From contig JAEUJQ010000005.1 of the NCBI GenBank assembly GCA_016793095.1, positions 124,001 to 188,000 on the forward strand: a stretch of DNA of 64,000 nucleotides, read 5' to 3'. A model generated the notes under the pieces. That model did no database searches. It was not told where the DNA came from and worked only from the letters and a program-made list of their open reading frames with translations. Position numbers and translations under genes: made by a program. How positions within the stretch are numbered: the stretch's first letter is position 1; every line of letters starts with the position of its first letter. Positions 27,604-38,829 of this stretch are shown in pieces. The stretch is from Myxococcaceae bacterium (GTDB lineage: Bacteria > Myxococcota > Myxococcia > Myxococcales > Myxococcaceae).

Positions 27604-29607
27604 TCAGCGGCAGGCGCGGGACCGACGCAGGACGAGGACCGCCAGCCAGGCCAGCACTCCGAGCGGAGCGCTCGAGCACCCCGTCTTCGGCGCCGGAGAC
27701 TCCGCGACCTGAATGGGCTCGACGAAGATCGGCTGCAGCCGGCACACCCCCGCGTCGTTCTGTCCACGCGCGCAGTACTCGGTGGCCGGGCAGTCGGACT
27801 CGATCTCACAGGCTTCGATGCACGTCGTCGGATCGCCGGGCACGCCGGTGCAGACGGTGCCGCCGAGGCAGCGGGTGACGCCGATCGTGCAGGCCTGTCC
27901 ACGCATCGCCTCGGGCGGCCTCGTCACGCAGACGCGGAGGCCGCCCTGACCGGGCACGCACTCCTCCGACGCGGGGCACTGGGCGTCGGTCATGCAGATC
28001 GGGCGGCAGGTGGTGGCGCCGCCAGGTACGCCGGTGCACGCGGTCGGGCTCACGCACCTCGACACCCCGGGCGTGCACGGCTGCCCCAGCATCACTGGCG
28101 GCGCGCGCGGCGTGCAGATGCGCACCTGGTTCGAGCCATCGACGCACTCGTCGCTCGCCGAGCACTGGGCGTCGGTCATGCAGGTCGAGCGGCACGTCGT
28201 CGGTCCCCCGAGCAGGCCGCTGCAGGTCGTCATGCCCAGGCAGCGGGTCACGCCGATCATGCAGGGCTCGCCGCGCATGGCCTCCGGCGGCTTGCGCTCG
28301 CAGACGCGCACCGCGTTCTGCCCCGGCACGCACTCGTCGGTCGTCGCGCAGTTCGCGTCCGTCATGCAGGTACGTCGGCAGGTGAGCGCGCCGCCGATCG
28401 GCCCCGAGCAGGTCGTCCCTCCCAGACAGAAGGTGCCCCCGACGGTGCACGGCTGGCCTTCGGTCGCCGTCGGGAGCTGGGGCTTGAGGCACACCGTGCC
28501 GCTGCAGGCGCTGCCCATGGGACACGTCGCGCTGCAGGGCCGCGAGCAGTAGCGCTCGTTGCGCTGCGGATCCGTCGCGCAGGTGCGGTACTGGCATTGC
28601 GTGTCCGTCGTGCAGGCCGTCAGCTCAGCCGTGCAGTCGGGGTCGAGGCGCGGGCAGGCGTTCATCGAGCAGGTGCCGTCGCCGACGCAGTCCGCCGGGC
28701 AGTCGGGGTCGCTCAGCAGGTTGGGGCACTGGCCGTTGCACATGCCGTCCGCCAGGCACACGCAGTCGGGATCGGGCGTCGGGCAGCCGCTCGCGCAGAG
28801 GCCGTCCTCGACGCAGCTCGCGCCGCCCGTGTCCATCAGGAACTGGCGGATGAAGGGGCCGTAGAGATCGACCCGCGTGTCGAGGCCGTCCATGCAGTTG
28901 CCGGAGGGGATCGTCCACGAGTGCACGCCCGCGACGCGCCGCACGCCGTCCCGCGCCGTGAGGAACGAGGGGCCGCCGGAGTCGCCGTTGCAGATGCCGG
29001 CGGTGGACATGTTGCCGAGCTGGACGTGCTGGGTGGTGAGGCCGCGCAGGGGGAGCGTGACGTATCGCCGCGTGCCTGCGCCCGTGCCGCCGCTCGAGGT
29101 GATGCCATAGCCAACCACGCGCATCGGCTGGCCCACGTCTGCGGCGCCGAGGCTGCGGTTCAGGTAGGGCGAGGGGGTGACGCCGGTGATCGGCGCCGGC
29201 AGCTGCACGAGCCCGATGTCCACGTTCATCGCCGAGCCTGGCGTCCAGCTCGGGTGACGGCGCCACATGGTCGACGCCACCCACAGCGGGCCGTTGGTGG
29301 GCGGCGCCACGTCGAGGTTGTGGAAGAAGACGCCGGTGAGCGCGTAGCCCGAGGGGCCGCCGTTCTCGTTGAGGCAGTGGGCCGCTGTCAGCACCACGCG
29401 CGGGGTGATCACCGTGCCCGAGCACGCGAAGCCCTGCGTCACGCCGGCGTCGTTGGTGAAGACAGCCCGCAGCATCACCACGTCCTTGAAGCCGCCGTCG
29501 TCCGCCGTGCCGCCGACCAGCTCGTCGGTCCGCCGTGAGGGGGAGGGGGCTTCGCTGACGACACCGCAGCCCATCGTGAGGACGACGGGGAGGATCAGGA
29601 CGCGCAC
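27604..29607 (-). CDS. Secreted trypsin-like serine protease with Cys-rich repeats and MYXO-CTERM-like tail
   Basis: A 667-residue protein. The leader ends in LTMGC (possible lipobox). The S1 protease domain has VGGT at about 31, the triad His77 (TAAHC), Asp130 (NVDIGLV) and Ser210 (CNGDSGGPS). Residues 260-330 hold short CPxxDPDC-type repeats. From about 380 there are four to five long cysteine-rich units (GQPC..G...C....TCSG..GG..TCR..CMTDA.C). The C-terminus GCSSAPLGVLAWLAVLVLRRSR fits the myxobacterial MYXO-CTERM sorting signal (Cys, membrane helix, basic end). Probably a surface-displayed or released protease. Confidence 0.88.
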   Translation of the reverse strand: MRVLILPVVLTMGCGVVSEAPSPSRRTDELVGGTADDGGFKDVVMLRAVFTNDAGVTQGFACSGTVITPRVVLTAAHCLNENGGPSGYALTGVFFHNLDVAPPTNGPLWVASTMWRRHPSWTPGSAMNVDIGLVQLPAPITGVTPSPYLNRSLGAADVGQPMRVVGYGITSSGGTGAGTRRYVTLPLRGLTTQHVQLGNMSTAGICNGDSGGPSFLTARDGVRRVAGVHSWTIPSGNCMDGLDTRVDLYGPFIRQFLMDTGGASCVEDGLCASGCPTPDPDCVCLADGMCNGQCPNLLSDPDCPADCVGDGTCSMNACPRLDPDCTAELTACTTDTQCQYRTCATDPQRNERYCSRPCSATCPMGSACSGTVCLKPQLPTATEGQPCTVGGTFCLGGTTCSGPIGGALTCRRTCMTDANCATTDECVPGQNAVRVCERKPPEAMRGEPCMIGVTRCLGMTTCSGLLGGPTTCRSTCMTDAQCSASDECVDGSNQVRICTPRAPPVMLGQPCTPGVSRCVSPTACTGVPGGATTCRPICMTDAQCPASEECVPGQGGLRVCVTRPPEAMRGQACTIGVTRCLGGTVCTGVPGDPTTCIEACEIESDCPATEYCARGQNDAGVCRLQPIFVEPIQVAESPAPKTGCSSAPLGVLAWLAVLVLRRSRACR

Positions 29608-29623
29608 GGTGGGCGACTCTACC

Positions 29624-33038
<3,415 letters not shown>

Positions 33039-33045
33039 TGCCGAC

Positions 33046-33972
33046 ATGCGCTACGCCTCGCTGCCCTTCACGCTCCGCCAGCTCCAGTACGTCGTGGCGG
33101 TGGCGGAGCACCGCAGCTTCCGCAAAGCGGCGCAGGCCTGCGCGGTGAGCCAGCCGGCCCTCTCAGCGCAGGTCGCCCAGCTCGAGCAGGCGCTGGGCGT
33201 GCGCGTCTTCGACCGGGACTCCACGCACGTGCAAGCCACAGTGGCCGGGGCCTCGTTCGTGGAGGGTGCCCGGCAGGTGCTGGCAGGAGCGCAGGCGCTG
33301 TCCGGTGAGTGCCAGCGCGGTGAAGATCCGCTCTCGGGCCCCATCCGGCTGGGCGTCATCCCGACGGTGGGGCCGTACCTGCTCCCCGAGGTCGTCGGCT
33401 CGCTGCACCTTGCCTTCCCTCGGCTCCGCTTCACCTGGGTCGAGGACCGCACCGCGGCGTTGATGAGGCAGCTGTCGGAGGGCCACCTCGATGGGGCCGT
33501 GGTGGCGCTCGAGAGCGAAGACCTCGGCGACGTTCAGTCGTTCGTCCTGGGCCGCGATCCCTTCTTCCTCGCGACCTCGGCCCAGCACGAGCTGGCGGCC
33601 GCGACGAGCGCGGTCTCACCGCAGGTGCTCGCTGGCCAGCAGGTCCTGGTGCTCGCTGAGGGCCACTGCCTCGGAGATCAGGTGGCCGAGGTCTGCGATC
33701 GTGCGCCCGGCGCTGAGCTCGAGGTGCAGACGACCAGCCTGTCCACGCTGGCGCAGATGGTCGCCGGAGGGACGGGCGTCACCCTGTTGCCCGCGCTCGC
33801 GGCAGGGCTCGAGAACAGGACCGGCTCGCTGCACCTGCGCCCGTTTCGCCCGAGAGCGCCCGGGCGAACGCTGGCGCTGGTGTGGAAGAAGGGCGCCGCT
33901 GGCCAGGCGGCGCTGCGCGCGCTCGCGCCGACGCTGCGAGGCGCGGTGTCACGGCTCTGCGGGCGGAGCTGA
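33046..33972 (+). CDS. oxyR: Hydrogen-peroxide sensor regulator OxyR (LysR family)
   Basis: A 308-residue LysR-type regulator. The N-terminal helix-turn-helix (RQLQYVVAVAEHRSFRKAAQACAVSQPALS) is followed by the substrate domain. The diagnostic redox pair is present: Cys208 in EGHCLGDQ and Cys217 in AEVCDRA, nine residues apart like Cys199/Cys208 of E. coli OxyR. Peroxide oxidises this pair to a disulfide and switches the DNA-bound form. It is downstream of, and cotranscribed with, katG. Its last 24 bases overlap the convergent ABC ATPase gene. Confidence 0.93.
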   Translation: MRYASLPFTLRQLQYVVAVAEHRSFRKAAQACAVSQPALSAQVAQLEQALGVRVFDRDSTHVQATVAGASFVEGARQVLAGAQALSGECQRGEDPLSGPIRLGVIPTVGPYLLPEVVGSLHLAFPRLRFTWVEDRTAALMRQLSEGHLDGAVVALESEDLGDVQSFVLGRDPFFLATSAQHELAAATSAVSPQVLAGQQVLVLAEGHCLGDQVAEVCDRAPGAELEVQTTSLSTLAQMVAGGTGVTLLPALAAGLENRTGSLHLRPFRPRAPGRTLALVWKKGAAGQAALRALAPTLRGAVSRLCGRS

Positions 33973-34659
33973 GCGACCGTCGTCTTGTGTCCGTGCGAGG
34001 AGGCCCGCCTTGTCGCCGTGGTAGCCGACGACGCCCTGCCGCACCTCGACCACCCGATCGGCCAGCCGCGAGAGGGCCGCGTAGTCGTGCGAGACGACCA
34101 TCGCCCCCAGGCCCGCGGCCCGCACCGCCTCGAGCGCCTCGTTCACCTGGCCGGCCGCGATCGAGTCGAGGCCCGTCGTGGGCTCGTCGAGCAGCAGGCA
34201 GGTCGGCTCGAGCACCAGCGCGCGGGCGATCGCGGTGCGCTTGCGGATCCCCGGGCCGACCTGGGGTGGTGAGCGCCCCTTCAGGCCGGTCAGCCCCATC
34301 CGCTCGAGCGCGCGCGCCACCCGCCCGTCGTCCGGCAGGCCCTTCGCCGCCAGCGCGACGTTCGCCTCGAGCGTGAGCCAGTCGAGCAGCGCCGGGCCCT
34401 GCACCAGGTACGGCACGCGCGCCCGCAGCGGAACGAGCTGGCGCTCCGGCAGGGTGTCCACCCGTTGGCCCAGCAGCTCCACGCGCCCTTCGTCGGGTTT
34501 GAGCAGCCCCACCGCGAGGCGGCACAGCACGCTCTTTCCCGAGCCGCTCTTGCCCACGATGAAGGTGAGCCCCGCGAGCGGGATCTCGACCGACAGGCCG
34601 TTGAGCACGGTGACGTCACCGAAGCGCTTCACGATGCCGGTGAGCTTGAGCGCCTCCAC
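33949..34659 (-). CDS. Mla-type ABC transporter ATP-binding protein with altered signature motif
   Basis: A 236-residue ATPase from GTG 34659, directly after the stop of the MlaE-like permease gene. Walker A GKSGSGKS, Q-loop LVQGP, Walker B CLLLDEP and the H-loop VVSHD are intact. The signature helix reads QVGPGIRKR where LSGGMRKR-type sequence is expected, so this subunit may be catalytically asymmetric. It is the last gene of a four-gene operon (ATPase, permease, permease, ATPase) of the phospholipid-trafficking Mla type. It energises MCE-protein lipid transport across the inner membrane. Confidence 0.85.
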   Translation of the reverse strand: MEALKLTGIVKRFGDVTVLNGLSVEIPLAGLTFIVGKSGSGKSVLCRLAVGLLKPDEGRVELLGQRVDTLPERQLVPLRARVPYLVQGPALLDWLTLEANVALAAKGLPDDGRVARALERMGLTGLKGRSPPQVGPGIRKRTAIARALVLEPTCLLLDEPTTGLDSIAAGQVNEALEAVRAAGLGAMVVSHDYAALSRLADRVVEVRQGVVGYHGDKAGLLARTQDDGRSAPPAEP

Positions 34660-35406
34660 TCACACTCCGATCAGCAGGAAGGCTGCTGCCACCACGAAGT
34701 CGATCAGCAGGCAGCCCATCGACGCGTCCACCACCGCCGCGGTGACGGCCTCGCCCACCGCCGGCGCGCCGCCCTTCGCCTTGAGCCCACGCGCCGCCGC
34801 CGCGAGGGGAATGAAGGCCCCGCAGAAGAGCGCCTTCGACATCGCGCACACGAGGTCCGACGGGTCGATGAAGCGCGCGTCGGTGAAGGCGCTGCCGTCG
34901 GCCCCGAAGGCGAAGGTGACGACGAGGCTCGCCGAGACGGTGGACGCGATGGTGCCGATGATCATGAGCGACGGCAGGGCGATGAGCGAGGCGATCAGCC
35001 GCGGCGTGACGAGCTCGGCGATCGGGTCGGCCGCGCACAGCTCGAGCGCCTCCACCTGCTCGTTGACCGACATCGCCGCGAGCTCCGCGCTCGTCCCCGC
35101 GCCGATCCGCGACGCCGCCAGCACCGCCACCAGCAGGGGCGAGAACTCGCGCACCATGAGCTCGAAGTACGCCGGCCCGACGACGGTGATGTTGCCCGTG
35201 TACTTGCGCGCCTGCGCCCACGCGATCGTCACCATCACCGCGCCGAAGAAGGCCAGGCCGGAGACGATGAGGAGCGAGCTGCGCGAGCCCATCTCCACCA
35301 CCTGCTTGAGGGTGGCGCGGCCATCGACGCCGTGGCGCCGGATCGCGACCAGCGTGCGCCCGAAGAGGATCATCGGGGCGCCGAAGATGCGCAGGAGCTC
35401 CGTCAC
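34660..35406 (-). CDS. MlaE-family permease
   Basis: A 248-residue membrane protein with five to six hydrophobic helices. It matches MlaE permeases in MGSRSSLLIVSGLAFFGAVM, REFSPLLVAVLAASRIGAG, AELAAMSVNEQVEALE and DPIAELVTPRLIAS. MlaE dimers pass phospholipids between the MCE protein and the inner membrane. The GTG start overlaps the preceding permease stop by four bases, indicating strict coupling. It differs considerably from the neighbouring permease, so the transporter may contain two unlike permease subunits. Confidence 0.88.
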   Translation of the reverse strand: MTELLRIFGAPMILFGRTLVAIRRHGVDGRATLKQVVEMGSRSSLLIVSGLAFFGAVMVTIAWAQARKYTGNITVVGPAYFELMVREFSPLLVAVLAASRIGAGTSAELAAMSVNEQVEALELCAADPIAELVTPRLIASLIALPSLMIIGTIASTVSASLVVTFAFGADGSAFTDARFIDPSDLVCAMSKALFCGAFIPLAAAARGLKAKGGAPAVGEAVTAAVVDASMGCLLIDFVVAAAFLLIGV

Positions 35407-36170
35407 CCGAACACCCTCGTGAGGAAGGGCGTCAGCAGCAGATCGAGCGAGAAGATCGCGCCGCAGCTCAGCACCACCGCCGACGCCGACGCGCGGCCCA
35501 CGCCCTCCGCGCCGCCCCTCGCCCGCAGCCCCGCCACCGTCGAGACCAGCGCGATGGCGAGCCCGAAGGCCAGCGTCTTCGCCAGCCCACCCCAGAGATC
35601 GGCGGTGCGCAGCATGTCCTGGAAGCTGCCGAAGAAGACCCGCAGCGGCATTCGCAGCGAGAAGAACGACGAGACCGCTTCGAACACCACCGCCACGAGG
35701 AAGGTGACGCTGCCGAGGGCGGTGATCGCGATCGCGCTGCCCACCACCCGTGGCGCGACCAGCAGCCGGAACGGATCGAGCGAGATGCCGCGCAGGCCCT
35801 CGATCTGCCCGTTCACGTTGAGCAGCGCGAGCTCGGCGGCGTTGCGGGCTCCGATGCGCGCGGCCATCACCAGCCCCAGGAGGAGGGGACCGAACTCCCG
35901 CGTCAACGCGTAGCCGGCGGCCCAGCCCGTGTAGAGGCGCGCGCCGAACTTCACCGCGTAGAAGCCGGCCTGCAGCACCACCGTCGAGCCGATCAGCATC
36001 GCAGCCATCAGCGCCAACGGCAGCGAGCGGTAGCCGAACAGCACCACGCTGCGGAACAGCTCGCGCCGATCGAGCCGGGGCAGGTGGATCAGCGTGCGCG
36101 CGAGCACGAGCCCCAGCGCGCCGGTCAGCCGGGCGAGCATGAGGCCGAAGGCGCCGACCGCGCGGATCAT
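35403..36170 (-). CDS. MlaE-family permease
   Basis: A 255-residue permease from ATG 36170. Family features are LPLALMAAMLIGSTVVLQAG, TREFGPLLLGLVMAARIGAR, AAELALLNVNGQIEGLRG and DPFRLLVAPRVVGS. The start overlaps the end of the upstream ATPase gene (ATGA), and a longer upstream extension of the frame is only the shadow of that ATPase. It pairs naturally with the ATPase encoded just before it. It exports or imports glycerophospholipids together with an MCE protein. Confidence 0.88.
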   Translation of the reverse strand: MIRAVGAFGLMLARLTGALGLVLARTLIHLPRLDRRELFRSVVLFGYRSLPLALMAAMLIGSTVVLQAGFYAVKFGARLYTGWAAGYALTREFGPLLLGLVMAARIGARNAAELALLNVNGQIEGLRGISLDPFRLLVAPRVVGSAIAITALGSVTFLVAVVFEAVSSFFSLRMPLRVFFGSFQDMLRTADLWGGLAKTLAFGLAIALVSTVAGLRARGGAEGVGRASASAVVLSCGAIFSLDLLLTPFLTRVFG

Positions 36171-36856
36171 CGGCCCCCCTCGTCCCGGGCCAGGCGCCCC
36201 TCTTCGAAGCGCACGACGCGGGGCAGGGGCAACGACTCCACCGGATCCGGCAGGGCGGCGATCAGCGTCCGGCCGCGCGAGACCTCGAGCAGCAGCTCGG
36301 CGATCGAGCGCTCCGTCACGGGATCGAGCCCCGCGAAGGGATCGTCGGCGAGCAGCACCGCCGGCTGCGCGACGATCGCCCGGGCCACGCCGGCGCGCTT
36401 CTTCATGCCGCCCGACAGCTCCTCCGGCCGCTTCGTCATCGCGGCGTCGAGGCCCACGCGCCGCAGCACGTCCTCGGCCCGCGACCGCGCTTCCTCCCTC
36501 GACACGCCGCGCTTGAGGAGCGGGAGCAGCACGTTGTCCAGCACGGTGAGCGAGTCGAACAGCGCGTCGCTCTGAAAGACCATGCCGAAGGCGCTCTGGC
36601 GGCGGCGCCGCTCGTCGACAGACAACCCCGCCACGTCGTCGCCCGCCCACGTCACCGTGCCTGAGGTCGGGCGCTGCAGGCCGGCGAGGCACTTGAGCCA
36701 CGTCGTCTTGCCGGCGGCGGCCTGGCCCGTGACGACGAGCTGTTCGCCGGGCTCGACGCCCAGGGAGATCTCGCGCAGCGCCTCGACCGCCCCGAAGCGC
36801 ACGGTGACGGCCTCGCAGGCGATCCGGACCGCGGCTTGATCGGAGGGAACCGTCAC
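36167..36856 (-). CDS. Mla-type ABC transporter ATP-binding protein
   Basis: A 229-residue ATPase with GTG start at 36856; an earlier ATG at 36940 would extend into the divergent gene and lacks conservation. Walker A GQAAAGKTT, Q-loop MVFQSD, canonical signature LSGGMKKR and Walker B LLADDP are visible. The H-loop position reads IAALPDP, so the usual switch histidine seems to be missing. It opens the four-gene Mla-type operon. With the other ATPase having a degenerate signature, one composite ATP site may be active. Confidence 0.85.
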   Translation of the reverse strand: MTVPSDQAAVRIACEAVTVRFGAVEALREISLGVEPGEQLVVTGQAAAGKTTWLKCLAGLQRPTSGTVTWAGDDVAGLSVDERRRRQSAFGMVFQSDALFDSLTVLDNVLLPLLKRGVSREEARSRAEDVLRRVGLDAAMTKRPEELSGGMKKRAGVARAIVAQPAVLLADDPFAGLDPVTERSIAELLLEVSRGRTLIAALPDPVESLPLPRVVRFEEGRLARDEGGR

Positions 36857-36939
36857 GTCGGCGCGGAATCTACCGTCCGCACCGCGCCGCAGGCCACTTT
36901 CGGCGGCCCCGACACGGCCCCCGTGGCAGAGTCGGGTCA

Positions 36940-37491
36940 ATGGACTTCGAGGTGAGCGCGACCAACCTGGGCGGTCTGGTGAAGGCGCTGGCGGCTGAAG
37001 GGCTCTTCGACCAGCTCACCGCGAAGCTGTCGCCCGGCACCCTCGCGGTGTTGCAGAACCCCCACGGCCGTCGCTGGCACCCTGGGACGATCGCGCTCGA
37101 GACGTGGGGCGCGATCATCGACGTCGCGGGCGGGCCGAAGTTCGAGGCGTTGAACCTGAGGATCACCCGCGATTCCTTCGGCCCGATCGTCAGGCCGATG
37201 CTCAAGGTGGTGCTCGCGCTGGGCGGCTCTTCCCCCGCGACGCTGTTCTCCCGTCTGGACGACACCATCAAGGTGGCGACGAAGGGCCTGCGGGCGACGT
37301 GGACGCCGGCGGGCAAGAACGGCGGCACGGTCGTCTTCGAGTACCCGTGCCCGGTGCCCCGCGCCGACGTCGTGGAGTACGGCTGGCGCGGCGCGCTGCG
37401 CTTCGGAGACGAGCTGACGGGCAAGCCGCTCGCCTTCGGTCCGGTCGAGCGCCGCTCGGACCGCGCCTTCGCCTTCCCGGTGACGTGGTGA
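36940..37491 (+). CDS. Uncharacterised protein, possibly of the TIGR02265/DUF2378 group
   Basis: A 183-residue protein (MDFEVSATNLGGLVKAL...). The order of a helical N-terminal part, a central LRITRDSFGPIVRPMLKVVLAL stretch and a C-terminal beta segment (FEYPCPVPRADVVEYGWRG) resembles the myxobacterial TIGR02265 family, which may have a heme-NO-binding-like fold. The similarity is by eye only. It is divergent from the Mla operon and is followed after three bases by a secreted protein gene, so the two are probably cotranscribed. Confidence 0.65.
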   Translation: MDFEVSATNLGGLVKALAAEGLFDQLTAKLSPGTLAVLQNPHGRRWHPGTIALETWGAIIDVAGGPKFEALNLRITRDSFGPIVRPMLKVVLALGGSSPATLFSRLDDTIKVATKGLRATWTPAGKNGGTVVFEYPCPVPRADVVEYGWRGALRFGDELTGKPLAFGPVERRSDRAFAFPVTW

Positions 37492-37494
37492 GCG

Positions 37495-38721
37495 ATGCGC
37501 TTTCGCCTGCCGCTCGCGCTGCTGTGTGCGTCGTGTCTGCCCACGGTGGACTTCTCTCCGCCGCTCACCTGTGAGCTGCTCGACGGCGGCATCTCGACGC
37601 CGAGCGGGAGGGCGGCGCCGATCGACCAGCCGCTGACCGTTCTGTCGAGCCGCAAGTCGCCGTTCTGTCCCCCGTCGCTCGACGTGACGGTCCAGGCGTC
37701 GGTGTCCGATCCCGCCGGCCTGCGGGTGCCGGTCGAGGTGGCGGGCCCGTTCGCGCGAGGCCAGTTCGTGACCGCCGAGCTCACCTTCACGCCGCGGAGG
37801 CCGGGCGTGCACCAGGTCGACGCGATCTTCGAGCCCAACCTCGGGCGGGCCTCGAGCCAGGTGCTCGCCGTCGAGCCGCCGTCGGTGGGTCGCCCCCTCG
37901 GCGCGATCGATGCGCGGGTGGACTGCCTGCGGGATCAGGTGACGGCGGCGGGCGCCTGGGTGTGCCTCGGGCCTGACGCCCAGGTCTCGTTCTGGAGGCA
38001 GGCTTCCCTGCTGCAGCGCCTGCCGGCGACCGGCGTCGAGGTCCAGGGTGACGTGGTGTGGGTGGTCTCACCCGGCGGCGTGGAGCGCTTCGTCGATCGC
38101 GGCGGGTCGGTGTTGCCGCGCGAGCCCGACGCGCTCCTGGCGCTGGGCGCGGATCTCACGCGCGCGAGCGTGCGGGCGATCGACGGAGACGCCGTGCTCG
38201 CCGTCAACGGCGAGGCGCTGCAGGTGCTGACGGTCGGGCAGGCGGGGCTCGAGCGGGCGGCCCCGGTGATGGTGCCCCGCGGCGTGTGCGGTGGGCCGCT
38301 CGAGGTGGCGCCGCGTGGCCGCGAGCGCTTCTCCGTGGCCTGCGAGTCGCGGCCGGGGTGGCTCCGGTTCTGTGACGTGCCGGCGGGCGGTTCAGCGAGC
38401 TGCGCCGAGTGGAGAGGGCGCCTCGTGGGTGTCTGGACGGCTGGACTGTGGCTGGTGGACGGCGCGCGGCTTTCGTTTCACACGCTCGACGGCGCCTCGT
38501 CCCTCGAGCTCCCCGCAGGGTGGACGGTCTCCTCGACGCGCCGGCTCGCCGGTTCGTTCTCGCCGCTGGTGACGGACGGACAGGGGAACGCGTTTCTGCC
38601 CCGGGTCCAGGGCGACGTGGTGTCGCTGCGGGCGCTGCCAGAGGGGCTCTCGCTCACCGGGCTGGACGAGGCCCGGCTGCTGCTGACGGGCTCCGCGACG
38701 CGGTCGATCCGCGGCTGGTGA
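37495..38721 (+). CDS. Secreted or lipid-anchored protein with beta-propeller-like repeats
   Basis: A 408-residue protein. The leader MRFRLPLALLCASCLP has Cys residues that could act as a lipobox (LCASC). A first beta domain (residues about 40-130, PLTVLSSRKSPFCPPSL, ELTFTPRRPGVHQV) looks like a presenting Ig-like domain. The remainder has repeated strands of the form GDVVWVVSPGGVERF, DGDAVLAVNGEALQV, VGVWTAGLWLVDGARLSF, suggesting a propeller. No enzyme motif is seen. Confidence 0.65.
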   Translation: MRFRLPLALLCASCLPTVDFSPPLTCELLDGGISTPSGRAAPIDQPLTVLSSRKSPFCPPSLDVTVQASVSDPAGLRVPVEVAGPFARGQFVTAELTFTPRRPGVHQVDAIFEPNLGRASSQVLAVEPPSVGRPLGAIDARVDCLRDQVTAAGAWVCLGPDAQVSFWRQASLLQRLPATGVEVQGDVVWVVSPGGVERFVDRGGSVLPREPDALLALGADLTRASVRAIDGDAVLAVNGEALQVLTVGQAGLERAAPVMVPRGVCGGPLEVAPRGRERFSVACESRPGWLRFCDVPAGGSASCAEWRGRLVGVWTAGLWLVDGARLSFHTLDGASSLELPAGWTVSSTRRLAGSFSPLVTDGQGNAFLPRVQGDVVSLRALPEGLSLTGLDEARLLLTGSATRSIRGW

Positions 38722-38829
38722 CGGCGCTCGTACACCGCCCACGTGATTCGATCTCGTCGCCGCCGCGACCGGCACGAGACCACTGCGCCCGCCGCGGCTC
38801 GAGGCATCGAACCAGGTGGGCTCGGCGCT

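Noticed and set aside
36857..36940. N-terminal extension of the first Mla ATPase to ATG 36940
   Set aside because: It would run into the divergent gene start, and conserved ABC sequence begins only after GTG 36856.
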